From Deinococcus sp. HSC-46F16 (GTDB lineage: Bacteria; Deinococcota; Deinococci; Deinococcales; Deinococcaceae), in the NCBI RefSeq assembly GCF_024171495.1, contig NZ_JALJZW010000007.1, positions 76,107 through 140,106 on the forward strand: a DNA stretch of 64,000 bases, in the 5' to 3' direction. The position numbers were made by a program, and so were the translations under genes. Shown one piece after another: positions 1 through 11,100 of the stretch (the first letter of the stretch is position 1; the number at the start of each line of letters is the position of its first letter). Below the pieces are notes generated by a model, which saw nothing but the letters and a program-made list of their open reading frames with translations, searched no databases and had not been told where the DNA came from.

Positions 1-158
1 AGGGTCTTCAGCAGCGGCGAGAGGTGGTGCCACGCTGCCCCCACCATCACCACGTTGACCACGAGGAGCGCCCACCAGAATCGGGAGCGCCCCCGCGTGT
101 GGAGCAGACTGGCGGCGGCAAAGCCTGCTCCACACGCGGCCAAGGTCAGAGTCAGCAT
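1..158 (-). CDS. Small membrane protein, C-terminus cut by window edge (holin candidate)
   Basis: Starts at an ATG overlapping the stop of the beta-helix tail protein gene by one base (TGATG), so it is translationally coupled to it. The visible 52 residues form two hydrophobic stretches (about residues 1-18 and 27-44) separated by a short Arg-rich loop with His-Thr-Arg. A small two-helix membrane protein directly after the tail genes is the usual place for a holin or a lysis-associated protein, but no family is recognised and the C-terminus is missing. Confidence 0.6.
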   Translation of the reverse strand, partial: MLTLTLAACGAGFAAASLLHTRGRSRFWWALLVVNVVMVGAAWHHLSPLLKT

Positions 159-2428
159 CACGCGTCCGCCTCCCACGCCACGGTGACTGTCACCCCGGCA
201 GGCGGAGCGGGCGTCACCCCCACCACGATCAGGTCGGAGTTGGAGGCGAGCCGTGCATAGGCCTGGCCCGCATAGTCGCCCCCCGCCGTGCCCATGATCA
301 TCGCCCGCAGCATCCCCGGCTGCTGCCCCAGGCCGTGCTCCGGCTGCCCGAAGGAATTGACGCTGTCGACGTAGACCTTTCCCCGCGTCTTGAGCGGCCC
401 CTCGGTGGTCCGGACCCCGGTGAGGTGCGCGGTGCCGCCGTCCTGCATGACCGGGGTGGTCGTCCCGATGGCCCGCAGGTCGTGCCCGCTGATCCGGCTC
501 CCCGAGGCGGCATACACCCCGAACCGCTGCCCGCCCGCCCGCACGCCGCGCAGCTCCACCACGCTGTTCCGGGTGGCGAGCACCCCGGCCTGCGTGCCGT
601 TGCCGCCGTAGTCGCCTCCCACCAGAGTCGCCCGCGTGTTGTCGAGGTGGAGGCCCCCCGCCCCGTTGCCCCGGCTGGTGAGGGGGCCGAGCTCCAGCCC
701 CACCGTGTCCACGGCGTACAGCCCCGCGTCCGCGTTGTCCGCCAGCATGCCCCCGAGGATGCGGATATCGTCCCCGTCGTTGATGCTGATGGCGTCCCGG
801 CGGTAGGTGTTGTGGCCCTGGATGCTCGCCACGCCCACCCCGGTGCGTCTCGCGGTGACGGTCCCCAGGGTGATGTTGCGGGCCGGGCGACCTGCCCCAT
901 AGCGCAGGGAGGCCGCGTGCGTCCGGCTGCCCGCGATGGCGAGCGCCCCGGCCACGATGTCGGCGGCGTCCAGCGTGCCCCCCGAGAGGTTGATGTCCTC
1001 GACGCCGTAGAGGGTCAGCAGGTGGGGGAGGGAGTACCCGACGAGGACCCGAACGCCCTCCCGCATCTCGTACACCGCCTCGCGCCGCGTGGCGTCCCGC
1101 CCGACCAGCGTGCCGCTGAGGGTGTGCCCACGCTGGTAGCCGCGTGCCGACTCCTGGAAGGCCACCGCGTCGTCCCGGAACCGCTCATAGCGGTGCGCCC
1201 CGATGATCTGGAAGTCCTCGCCCGCGCCGAAGAAGGTGCAGAAAGTCCCCCAAGAGTCGAACCCCTGGAGGTTTTCCATGATGAGGCCGATGGTGGGGTC
1301 GTCCTCGGGGGAGTCCGAGAACAGCCCGGCCAGGGGGATGTTGCGGAACACGAGGCCGGAGACGCGGGCATAGTGCGAGCCGGACACGTCGATGCCCACC
1401 GTGCCGATCAGGTGCTGGTCGCTGTTCTGATCGAGCGTGAAATTGAGGAGCTGGGCGTGCTCATGCGGCCCCACCACGTCGGCCAGCCGGAACATGTGGC
1501 CGTACTGCTGGTTTTTCACGGCGTTGCGGACCACAGTGGCCGGGCCGTCGCCCCGGAACACCTGCCCCGGCCACAGCCGCAGGCCCGCGTTGCCGCTGGC
1601 GGGGGTGTCGTGGCTGATCGTGTAGGGACCGGCCTCGGCGGGGAGGTACATCTCCCGGCGGTCCCGGTGCAGCGCCAGGGCCTCGTTGAGCCGGTAGGCG
1701 CGTTCGGTGGGGGTGGCGATGCCCCTCAGCACGTCGGGGGCGTACACCGGCCCCCGGTTGCGCAGGGTCGTGGCGGTGACCGTCGGCTCCCCTACGGGCA
1801 CCCATGCGGGGGCCACCTGTTCACCTCGCCCGTAGATGGCGCCAGTCGGATAGGCCACGATCTGCACGGCGCCGTTCTGGACCAGCGACCCGATGATGTA
1901 CTCGGGCTGGCCCCTGGCCGTCCATTGGGCATAGGTGGGAGCGGCGAGGGCAGCGGTCAAGGACCGAAATTCCGGGTCTACCCCGGCGATTTTCAGGGCC
2001 TCGGCCTGGGTCTGCCGCAGCTCGGGCAGCAGCGTCTGCCCCTCGGTGAGCAGCCCGGTCAGCGACCCCAGCATCTCCGGCGTGGCGAGTTGCGCTTGCC
2101 CAGCCCGCAGCAGGGCCACCACGTCGATCTCGCCCGCCACCGCACCCGGCGTGAAGGTCACGCTGCTGACAGCGGTCCGCCCCCGTTTGACCGTCAGGCG
2201 GTAGGTGATGCCCGCGACCTCGGTGGAGTTGAGGCGGTAGGGCGAGCCGTCCTCGCTGACGGCCCACCCCGCCTCGTTGATGCGCCCGACTGGGAAGCCC
2301 ACGCGGGCGCTCACCCCATCCTGCCCGATGGCCCCGTGCGGCCCGTCGGCCGTGATCTCGAAGGTCAGGTCGGAGTCGTCCCCGTCGCGGGCGTGCTTGT
2401 AGTTCAGGACTGGCAGCGTGGCCGTCAT
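158..2428 (-). CDS. Tail tip / fibre protein with right-handed beta-helix domain
   Basis: 756 residues. The ATG at 2428 overlaps the upstream stop (ATGA) and has GAAGGAGA before it, so it is preferred over in-frame codons further upstream. The N-terminal ~110 residues look like a beta-rich adaptor domain. From about residue 200 to 700 there are Gly/Asn-rich short-strand repeats typical of pectate-lyase-like beta-helix fibres and tailspikes. It probably sits at the distal tail and binds or degrades a cell-surface polysaccharide. Last large gene of the tail block, coupled to the distal-tail gene before it. No catalytic residues could be assigned. Confidence 0.75.
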   Translation of the reverse strand: MTATLPVLNYKHARDGDDSDLTFEITADGPHGAIGQDGVSARVGFPVGRINEAGWAVSEDGSPYRLNSTEVAGITYRLTVKRGRTAVSSVTFTPGAVAGEIDVVALLRAGQAQLATPEMLGSLTGLLTEGQTLLPELRQTQAEALKIAGVDPEFRSLTAALAAPTYAQWTARGQPEYIIGSLVQNGAVQIVAYPTGAIYGRGEQVAPAWVPVGEPTVTATTLRNRGPVYAPDVLRGIATPTERAYRLNEALALHRDRREMYLPAEAGPYTISHDTPASGNAGLRLWPGQVFRGDGPATVVRNAVKNQQYGHMFRLADVVGPHEHAQLLNFTLDQNSDQHLIGTVGIDVSGSHYARVSGLVFRNIPLAGLFSDSPEDDPTIGLIMENLQGFDSWGTFCTFFGAGEDFQIIGAHRYERFRDDAVAFQESARGYQRGHTLSGTLVGRDATRREAVYEMREGVRVLVGYSLPHLLTLYGVEDINLSGGTLDAADIVAGALAIAGSRTHAASLRYGAGRPARNITLGTVTARRTGVGVASIQGHNTYRRDAISINDGDDIRILGGMLADNADAGLYAVDTVGLELGPLTSRGNGAGGLHLDNTRATLVGGDYGGNGTQAGVLATRNSVVELRGVRAGGQRFGVYAASGSRISGHDLRAIGTTTPVMQDGGTAHLTGVRTTEGPLKTRGKVYVDSVNSFGQPEHGLGQQPGMLRAMIMGTAGGDYAGQAYARLASNSDLIVVGVTPAPPAGVTVTVAWEADA

Positions 2429-3180
2429 AGGTCTCCTTCCCTCCAGGCGACTTCGGCCGCCGCACCGGGCGCCGTCAGTGTCAGGGAGCGCGTGCCCGGT
2501 TCCAGATGCGGCAGCGGCCCGGTCACGTACAGCGACACGTCCGCCCCGTTCAGGGTCGCGGACCACCCCCGGCGGCTGTCCAGCGTGAGCGTCTGCCCTG
2601 CCGGGACCGTGCTGCGCCAGATCGTCAGCCCGGCGTCACTGAGGATGCTGGGGTTGGTGACAGCCGCCCCTCCCGCCGTGAGGCTCACCCGCAGCCCGGT
2701 GGGAGCCTGCCCCCCAATTCGCACCGCCTGGGGCGCTCCGACCACGAGCGGGCGAGGAGCCACGTCGGTCCAGAAGTAAGGCGAGGTGCACTCCAGCGTC
2801 AGTTCCACCTCGCCGCCCGACTGCGGGGACCCCTGGAAGCTGCGCCGCACGCTGCTCACCCCCGCGATTTCCAGCGTCCCGCCCGGCGTGCGGGTGTAGG
2901 TGCCGATCTGATCGGCCAGGCCCACCAGCTCGCGCTGGAGCGCGAAGGCGTCGTCGTGCGTGCGGCCCCAGGTGCCCAGTGTGACCACAAGCTGCCCCGC
3001 CCTGGGGCGCCGCTCGCCGATGAAGACCTTCTGCCCGGTGCCCGGCACTTCCTCCACCCCGCCGATGGGCACGAGGTCCGGCAGGCCCTCCCGCTTGACC
3101 GCCAGCACCTGTTCCCGCGTCTGACGGTGCAGCGCGATCAGCTCGCGCCCCTCCCGGTCTCCCAGTATCCGCTCGATCAT
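2425..3180 (-). CDS. Distal tail protein (Dit-like)
   Basis: 251 residues. The size, the position just after the tail hub gene, and a C-terminal beta-sandwich-like segment with an LPHLEPGTRSLTLT stretch fit siphovirus distal tail proteins, whose C-terminal galectin-like domain anchors receptor-binding proteins. The N-terminal half would form the ring docking on the tail tube. It overlaps both neighbours by four bases (ATGA couplings), as in a single tail operon. The assignment rests on position and general features, not a diagnostic motif. Confidence 0.6.
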   Translation of the reverse strand: MIERILGDREGRELIALHRQTREQVLAVKREGLPDLVPIGGVEEVPGTGQKVFIGERRPRAGQLVVTLGTWGRTHDDAFALQRELVGLADQIGTYTRTPGGTLEIAGVSSVRRSFQGSPQSGGEVELTLECTSPYFWTDVAPRPLVVGAPQAVRIGGQAPTGLRVSLTAGGAAVTNPSILSDAGLTIWRSTVPAGQTLTLDSRRGWSATLNGADVSLYVTGPLPHLEPGTRSLTLTAPGAAAEVAWREGDL

Positions 3181-5153
3181 CCCTCTCCCCCCGGCCTGTT
3201 CTGAAGCCGCTGCACCCGCTCAATGCCCTCGAAGGCCCGCCGCAGCGCCTGTGTGCCGTTCAGCGCCTGCGGCGTGCCCGCCTCGATAAAGCTGCGCCCC
3301 GCCGTGAGGTCGTAGACGCCCCGCGTCACCTGAAGCACCGTCTCCCCGTCCTCGTCGTCGAAACCCGCCACGCCCGACACTTCCAGCCGCCGCAGGTCCG
3401 GGTAACGCCCCACCCAGGACCGCACCGGGCTGAGCAGCGGTTGCAGCCGCCCGATGGCGTAGGCGAGCAGCCCCGCCTCGTCGCTGAGGTTGACGCCGAT
3501 CCAGCCCATGTCGGCCACGCTGCCCGTGAGGATCAGGTCGGAGAGTTTGGCCGCATGGGGCAGCGCCCACACCCGCCGCCCGGTGTCGGGGTCATCGTCC
3601 TGGCGGGTCAGCGCCACGGTCGCGGGGGGCGAGACGGACAGGTCCACGGCCTCGACGGCCGTGACGCTGGCGCCGGTGGTCACGGTGTCGCCCGCGTGCC
3701 ACTTGCGGACGATCAGGAACCCCACCCGCACCGAGGTCGGGGCCTGCCACGGCCGCTGGGTGTAGCGGTGGCCCTGGGGGGTGGCGACGAGCTGCCCCGG
3801 CACCACCCCGCGCACGGCCGGGACCGCCGCACTCGCCACCGTGCCCCGAATGGCCGGGCCGTCCGGCACCGGGGCGTCGGTCAGCAGGCCAAACCCGTGC
3901 GGGTGCCCCTGCCCCGCGTTCAGCCGGGCATTGTAGTCCGCCGTGTCGTAGCTCACCTGCACCGTGGCGTTGCCGGGAAACAGGTAGGTCTGCCCGGTCG
4001 TGGTGTGCACGAAGGCCCCCCCGGTGGGCGTGGCGGGCCTGGCGGGGGCGAGCGCCCCGTTCACCGTCGCGACGACCGTCACCCCCGCCGTCGCCCCGGT
4101 CACGTTGAGGCTGTACTGGTCCCCCATGCTCCCCGCCGGGAGGGTGATGGCCTCCTGCCCCACCGCGAGCAGCGGCAGTGTCTCGCCGTACAGCGCCGTG
4201 GTGTCGAGGTTCAGCCCGTCCACTAGCCGCCCGGCCCAGGCGGGCGTGTAGGCGGGGTGCTGCGCCGTCTGGAGGGCCACGAGGTTCGGGCCGTCCGGGT
4301 GCCGCAGCCCCAGCGTCACGGTCTCGGTCTCCCCCGCGTAGGGGTTGACCAGCGTGGTCGTCACGCTGCTGGGGAGGGTGTCCATCAGCCACGACTCCCC
4401 CAGCAGCAACACGTCCGGCGTGTACTTGTACTCGAAAAAGGCGGGCGCCCCGCTGGGTTTGGTGTAGCCGAAGCGGATGCAGTTGGCGTACTCGCCCGTC
4501 TCGCCGGGGGGCCGGTCAGAGTCGATACGTGGGAAGCGGTGCGCGAGGTCGTCGGTGAGCACATGCACGCCCACCCGCGCCCGCGCGTCCACACCCCAGG
4601 TGCCGCCCTGGGTAGCAGCGAGCCCCTGCCCGAAAGCGTCGGCCACGAGTTCCGAGAGCGTCAGCGCCCGCAGGGTCACGTCAAGGTCGGGCAGCTCGCC
4701 CACCGTCACGCCGGGAGGCAGCACTGCGCGGGCCAGCACACCCTGAAAGTAGGGGCGGAAGCGGGCCTCCCAGGGCAGAACGGTCCCGTCCGGCCCCACG
4801 TCGCTCTTCCAGCGGGCACGGCCCACGCGCTCCTTGAGCCCGGCCAGCGCCAGCGCGACCTGACGGTCTTTGATGCGTGGCTCGTTGGTGACCTCTCCCA
4901 GGTAGATCGGGTCGGGATTCCCGTCCGCGAGGTACACGCGCACCCAGTCGCGCGGGGCGAGGCGCTGGCCGGGCGAGCGCGGGATGCCGCTGAGGTTGAG
5001 GCTGCCCGTGCCGGAGAAGCCGCCCGGCAGCACTTCCAACTTGCCGCCCAGCGGGGCAATCTCTCCTTCCCCGTAGAGGCCCCCCGCCCGCTGGAAAACG
5101 CTGGCGAAGGGGAGCGTGGCTCCCGGACGGCTGAACGTCACCCAGTACCTCAT
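3177..5153 (-). CDS. Tail hub / baseplate protein (Tal-like)
   Basis: 658 residues, immediately after the tape measure gene and overlapping it (ATGA). The N-terminal ~150 residues have the pattern of a hub domain with a W-V-R-V-Y-L-A-D-G stretch near residue 60, reminiscent of late-control gene D and gp27-like hub proteins. The middle and C-terminal parts are beta-rich and of unknown fold. In siphoviruses this slot encodes the tail-associated hub that plugs the tube and nucleates the baseplate. The function is inferred from order and size; no catalytic domain is recognised. Confidence 0.55.
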   Translation of the reverse strand: MRYWVTFSRPGATLPFASVFQRAGGLYGEGEIAPLGGKLEVLPGGFSGTGSLNLSGIPRSPGQRLAPRDWVRVYLADGNPDPIYLGEVTNEPRIKDRQVALALAGLKERVGRARWKSDVGPDGTVLPWEARFRPYFQGVLARAVLPPGVTVGELPDLDVTLRALTLSELVADAFGQGLAATQGGTWGVDARARVGVHVLTDDLAHRFPRIDSDRPPGETGEYANCIRFGYTKPSGAPAFFEYKYTPDVLLLGESWLMDTLPSSVTTTLVNPYAGETETVTLGLRHPDGPNLVALQTAQHPAYTPAWAGRLVDGLNLDTTALYGETLPLLAVGQEAITLPAGSMGDQYSLNVTGATAGVTVVATVNGALAPARPATPTGGAFVHTTTGQTYLFPGNATVQVSYDTADYNARLNAGQGHPHGFGLLTDAPVPDGPAIRGTVASAAVPAVRGVVPGQLVATPQGHRYTQRPWQAPTSVRVGFLIVRKWHAGDTVTTGASVTAVEAVDLSVSPPATVALTRQDDDPDTGRRVWALPHAAKLSDLILTGSVADMGWIGVNLSDEAGLLAYAIGRLQPLLSPVRSWVGRYPDLRRLEVSGVAGFDDEDGETVLQVTRGVYDLTAGRSFIEAGTPQALNGTQALRRAFEGIERVQRLQNRPGGEG

Positions 5154-8100
5154 CCGCCGAACCTCACGAACGCGGCCCGCAGCGGGTCATCCAGCCGCAG
5201 GGTAGGCGCGGCCTGCACCACAGTGGTCTGGGTGTACTGGATTCCCTTCACGGCCCGCGTGTTGTCGCGCACGGCCCCCGTCAGGTCGGGAATGGCGCGG
5301 TTCAGCGCGGCGAGCAGCGGCCCGAGAGTGGTCTGCATTTCGACGGCGAGGCCCGGCACCATCCGCCCGATCTGCTCGATGATCGAGGTCGGGTCCAGTC
5401 CCCGCGTGATGGCGTCCCCAAGCTGATCGAAGAAGGGGTCGAGGCGGGCGAGCAGGCCCTTGACCGCTGCCCCGTCCTTGATGGCCTGGGCGATGCGGTC
5501 GCGGATGCCGGAGTACAGCGCCTCCAGCGGGCTGTCCCCGCGCAGCAGGGCGTCCACGCCCCCCATCAGGCTCTGCCGCCACGACTGGCGGGTCTGTTCC
5601 TGCTGCTCGGCGAGGCGGCGCTGCTCTTCGGCGGCACGTTCCGCGAGCTGGCGCTGATGCTCGGCCACCATCAGGTCGAGGGCCTGCTGCGCTTCCTGCC
5701 GCTTGAGGGCATGTTCTTCGGTCAGCACGTCGATCTGATCCTGGGTCAGCCCCTCGGCGGCGAGGGCGGCGGCGTGTTCGGCTTCCAGACGGCGCAGGGT
5801 CAATTCCAGGCGGCGGCGCTCGAAGGCCTCCTGAATCCGGAAGCGCTCCTCGTCGCTCTGGACACCCGCCAGAGCCACCTGTTCCTCCAGGCGCAGGGCC
5901 AGCTCGGCATTGTTCAGGCGGCGGCTCGCCACGTCGCGCTCACGGGCCAGGGCACGCTCGCGCACCTGGGCGTCGTACTCGGCCTGGGTCAGCGCGAGCT
6001 GGGCCTCGTACTCGGCCTGAATGGCGGCGATCTGTTCCTCGGTGAGTCCGGCGGCGTCCAGTTCCGCCTTCATCTGGGCGCGAATCCGGTTGAGCGCGAG
6101 GTCGAGCTTGCGGCGCTCGTATTCCTCGGTGCTGATGAGCCTCTGGGTCTGGAGGAGCTTGAGCAGCGTCTCCTCGGTGTTCAGGCGCCGCTGGGCGAGG
6201 TCGCGCAGCACTTCCGGGGATGGCCCGGCCCCCCCGGTGGGCGTGCTCAGCACCTCGCTCACGGCCTGCCCCGCCTCGACGAGGGCGTCCAGCTCGGGTT
6301 TCAGCCCGGCGAGCCCCGTTTTGAACTCGGCCAGGGCGCTCTGAATCAGGTCGCGGTTGCCCGACTTGAACGCCGCGATGAGCCCCTGCACCAGTGGCCC
6401 CATCAGCGCGGCCACGCCTGCGCTGTTCAGGAAAGCCTCCGTCAGCCCACTGAGCGCCGCGTCCTTCAGCTTGGTGGTGATGGCCTTTTCGAGGATAGAG
6501 CTGTCGCCCTTCTCCACGGCCTCCGCCAGCCCCCCCTGCACGCCGCCTACGACCGCGCCCTCGAAGGAGAGCGCGAGCTGCTTGCCCAGCTCGTCGATCT
6601 CTTCCTTGTAGACGTTCTTCTTCCACCACAGGAACCCGGTCTGGGTGTGCGTGACCTGCCGGGTGCCGTAGCCGCTGTCCGAGAACCGGAACTGGTTGGC
6701 GTACTCCTGGGTGCGTTTGACCTCCGCACGGACCTCGGCCGCCTGCCGCGCGAAGCCGGTGAAGATGCTGGTGAAGGCCTGGATTGCCGCCCCGATGTAG
6801 TCCCCCCGCGCCAGCGCCGAGGCGAATCCCACGAGGTCGCTCACCATGCTGCCCAGCGACTCGCCCCAGCCCTGCGCGACCTCCTCCCCCACCCCGGCCA
6901 GCACCTGCATGGCCGCCACGAGGCCAGGGATCAGCCGCTGCGCGTAATCGCCGAACACGTTGATCTGCGCGACTTTCGCCTCGGTCAGCGCGTCCTCAGC
7001 CGCCTGCACCTCGCCCAGGGCGGCGGCGTAGGCCGGGCCTTCCCTGGTGGTGATCTGCGCGAGCTTCTGCCGGGCCAGCTCCAGCTTCTGGGTCAGGGCG
7101 TCGCGCAGCGCCCCCTGCCCCCGGAGGCCGCCCGACTGCTCGATCTGGCGCCGGGCCTGGGCAATCTGGAAGTCGAGTTTCTGGCCCTTTTCAGCCGCCT
7201 CTTGCAGCCGCCCGAAGGACTTGATGAGCGCTTCGAGCGCCACCTGATCGACCCCAACCTCGCCGCGTAATTTTTCCAGCCGCTTGAGGGTGCCCGCGAA
7301 GGGGCGCTCCTGCTCGCCCATCGCTTCGGCCAACTCGCGCGAGGCCTCCCCCAGCGTGTCCAGCCGCCCGGTGATCACGTCGATGGCCGTAACCATCCGC
7401 GCCGCCTCTGGCCCGCCCAGGGCTTCCAGTTCCTCGCGCAGCGCAGCCAGGGCATCCCGCGCCGCGTCGCCGGAGAGCGAGCCGTTCTCGATGCGGTCCA
7501 GCACGCTCTGGAAGTTGCCTGCCGCCGCGCCCAGCAGCTTGTCGAAGGCCTCGCCCGCCTCGGTGTCGCCCAGTCGGTCCAGCCGGTCGGCCAGGCCGTC
7601 GATCACCGCGATGAGGTTGCCCGCAATCTCGCCGCCCAGTTCCTGCGCCTGTTCGCGCAGCCCGGCCAGCGCCTCACGCGCCGCGCCGCTGGAAAGCGTG
7701 CCCGCGTCCAGCCCGTCGAGCACCGTCTGGAGGCCCTGGGCGAGGGGGGCCAGCCCCGCGTCCATGTTCTCGATCTGTTGCGCCTCGGCACGGGCTGCCG
7801 CGAGTTCCCCGGCGAGCGTGCGGGCCTCGGCCCCTTCCTGCCGCAGCCCCTCGATGGTGGCCTGAATCCCGGCCCGTTGCTCGGGGTCGCTGGTCAGCGC
7901 CAGCAACGCCTCCAGTCGAGGAATGACGACGTTGTCGAGGGTGTCCGCGAAAGTGGCGGAGGTACGGTCCAACGCCTCCACCTGTTCCGCGATCTGTCCC
8001 ACCTCGGTCCAGATGCTGCCGGTGGTGTTGATCTCTAGCGCCCGGCCCATCCCGGCCTGCACCCGGCCGCGCAGCTCATCCCAGGCCTCGTCGTCGCCCA

Positions 8101-11100
8101 TGCCGTCCAGCAGCCGCTGGAGCATGTCGGTGCCCAGCGAGGCGAGCTGCTCGGTATCCAGCCCGGCGAGGCGCTGGCGGAAGTCCTGCTGACTGGCCTC
8201 GGTGAAGTCGAACCAGAAGGTCTCGGCGAAGCCCTGCCCGTCGGTGCCTAAGAGGAAGCGGGCGACCTCGGCGGGGCCACCCTTGAACAGGGTGCTGATC
8301 TGCGCGGTCTGCCCCTGCTGAAGGCTGGCGGCCACCCCCTCGGCGTCGATGGCCGCCTGCTGGCGGTCCACCGCACCGAAGCTGGCGAGCGTCTCCTGCC
8401 ACTCGCGGAACGCCTGGGGGTCGAACTCCTCCAGCTCGGAGTTGAACTTGCCCATCGTGTCAGTGAGCATCCCCACCGCCTTGATGCTGATGGGCAGCCC
8501 CTGCGCGGCTTGCTCCCGCAGGTCGTCCAGCGCCCCGTTGAGCAACTGCATGGCTTCCACGGGTCGCCCCGCCGCCATCAGGTCCTGCGCCATCTTCACG
8601 ACGCCCTGGGCGGACTCCTCCTGCATCTCCAGTTCCAGGTTCAGCGACGCCACGGCCTCCGAGGTGGTCCGGGCCGTCTGCCCCAAGGTCTTGGCCGCCT
8701 GGTGCGCGGCGACAAGTTGAGGGTTGGCCTTCAGTCCGGCTTGACCGGCAGCGGTCCACAGGTCGCCCAGTTCCTCTAGATAGTCGGTGTAGTCCTCGTC
8801 GGTGAGGGTTCCAGCCTCCGCTTTCTTCTGGAGGGCGGCGCCCAGATCGCGGTATTTCTCGACCAGCCCGTCCAGTGTCTGGGTCTGGCGACTCTGTTCC
8901 TCGGTGACCTTCGCCTCCGCCTGGGCCACGCGGTCCAGCCCCTCTACCGCCCGCATGTCCGCGTCGTAGCGCTGCTGGGACAGCCGGAGTGCCCCGGCCT
9001 GCTCCTGCTTGGGGCCGCTGTTGGCGCGGGCATCGGCGTCCTTCTTGCGGAGTGCCGCGAGGTCCGTCATCAACTGGCGTTCGTCGGTGGCGTAGCGGCG
9101 CTCCACCTCCAGGCGGGCGCGGGCCTTTTCCACGGCGGAGCGGTTGCTGCGGTCGATGGCGTCTAGCTCGCTCTGCCGCAGGTCGCGCAGCTTCTCCAGC
9201 TCGCCCTCGGCGAGGGAGATGTTCTGCTGGCGGATGGCCTGCCGCACGCGGTAGGTGGCCTGCTGGCGGGCGCGGTCCTTGCGGGCCTCCTCTTCTTTGG
9301 CCTCGGTGGCGGCGGTGCGGGCTTCTTCCTCAGCGCGGGTGCTGGCGGCGGCATTGCGGCCCAGGGTGGCCTGGAGCTTGGTGTCCTCGGCGGCGATGAG
9401 CTTGCCGTATTCCTGCCACAGCTTGACCCGCTGCTCTTTGGTCACGCCCTCGGCATTCATCAGGCGGTTGCGTTCCTCGCGGAGGCGCTGCTTTTCCAGC
9501 TCGGCATTGGCGGTGGCCTGCGTGTTGCGGGCGGCGAGCACGTCCTTGCCGAGGCGAAGCTCAACCTCCAGCCGGGCCTCGGCGTTGTCACCTGCCGCGT
9601 CCAGCTCGTCCTGATAGCCGTCGATCACGCCCTGGGCGGTATCGCGGGCCAATTCCCACCGTTTCTCGGCCAGGGCCTTCTCAGCAGCGGCGCGGCCCTC
9701 TGCCCCTCGCTTGGCGCGGTCTTCGGCCTCGTTCTCCAGTTGCTCACGGCGCTGGGCCGCACCGGACACGATGGCGAGCACGTTGCGGGCGGCCTCGCCC
9801 TGGGCGTTGTAGGCGGCGATCTGGTTTTGCAGGACGCGGGCGCGGTCGGAGTTGGGGGTCTTGTCAAGTTCCCGCTGCCACAGGACCACCTGTTCGGCTT
9901 GCTTGCGGTAGAGGTCCATGTCGGCCTGCGACACCGTGACCGTCTCCTTGCCCTTGGGCTTGGTGGCGTCTTCGAGCATCTGCCGGGCGCGGCTGACGTT
10001 CGCCATCGCGTCGAGCTGTTCCTTGCTGTCCTTTTTGCTGCTGGCGACGACCTTTTCCTGCTCACGGATGAAGGCCCGCAGGCCGTTGATGTAGGCGGGC
10101 AGACCGGACTTCCCGGCGTACTCGTACTGGGTCGAGAGCGCCGAGAGCAGGTCCTTGGCTTCCTTGAGCGCTGGATTGCCCTTTTTCAGCCCGTCGATGG
10201 CTTGCTGGGCACGCTCGGCGGTCTTCGCGTATTCCTGCCAGCCGGTGCCCTGCTTCCTGGCGACGGCCTGCGCCTCGTCGCGGATACGGGCCAGCAGGGA
10301 GATGCCCGCCGACTTACTGACCACCTCCAGGCGCACGCGAGCGAGCGTGTCGTCGATCTTCGCGGCCTGAGCCTTGGCGATGTCGGCCGCGCTGGGCGTC
10401 TCGGCGGGGGGCGGCGTGGTGCCTCCGGTGGGGCGGGTGTTGGTGGGGGTGCCCGCTTTGGGCGTGTCCGTGACCGGAGCGCGGCCCGTGATGTAGGCCA
10501 CGAGGTCGTCGGCCCGCACGATGGCCGTGACGTGCCCCAGTTGGTTGATGCCCACGTTGCCGACCGGGTTGGCGGTGGAACCGGGGACCGGGTTGCCCTT
10601 GGCGTCCAGCTTGCCGCCGTTCTGCTGGAACGTCACCCGGTTGTTGCCGCGCACGAGGCCGTCCCCGACGTACACGCCGACGTGGTTCTGCCCGCCGTCG
10701 GCGTAGAACACCGTGTCCCCCGGCTTCAGGTCCGCGAGGCTGGTGTACTGGCGGGTCAGGCCCGCCGCCCGGAAGTTCTGGTAGGCGCTGACGGCGTTGG
10801 GGCCGTTCTTGCCGGGGTTGCTCTGGAACAGCTTGTCAATCTGCGAGCGCATCCCCGGCGCGGCGTCCCCGAGGGTGTCGCGCACCCACTGGGCGCAGTA
10901 GTTCACGATCTCGTCGGCAGTGCGGAGGCCGCGCTGCTCCAGGGCCTCGCGGAACACAGACGCGGCGAAGCTGTTGGGAGGCAGGTCGCGTCCGTTGTTC
11001 GCCACGTCGGCCTGGGTCCGAGCGTCGGTCCGGTCAGAGGCATCCTCCCCCGCTCCGCCCGCCGCTTCGATGACGCCCTCCAGATAGCCCTGTAGGTTGC

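Noticed and set aside
335..2779. Long open frame on the plus strand opposite the tail fibre and distal tail genes
   Set aside because: Antisense shadow of GC-rich genes; composition is Arg/Pro/Gly/His biased, no ribosome-binding site, and the minus-strand genes have recognisable organisation.
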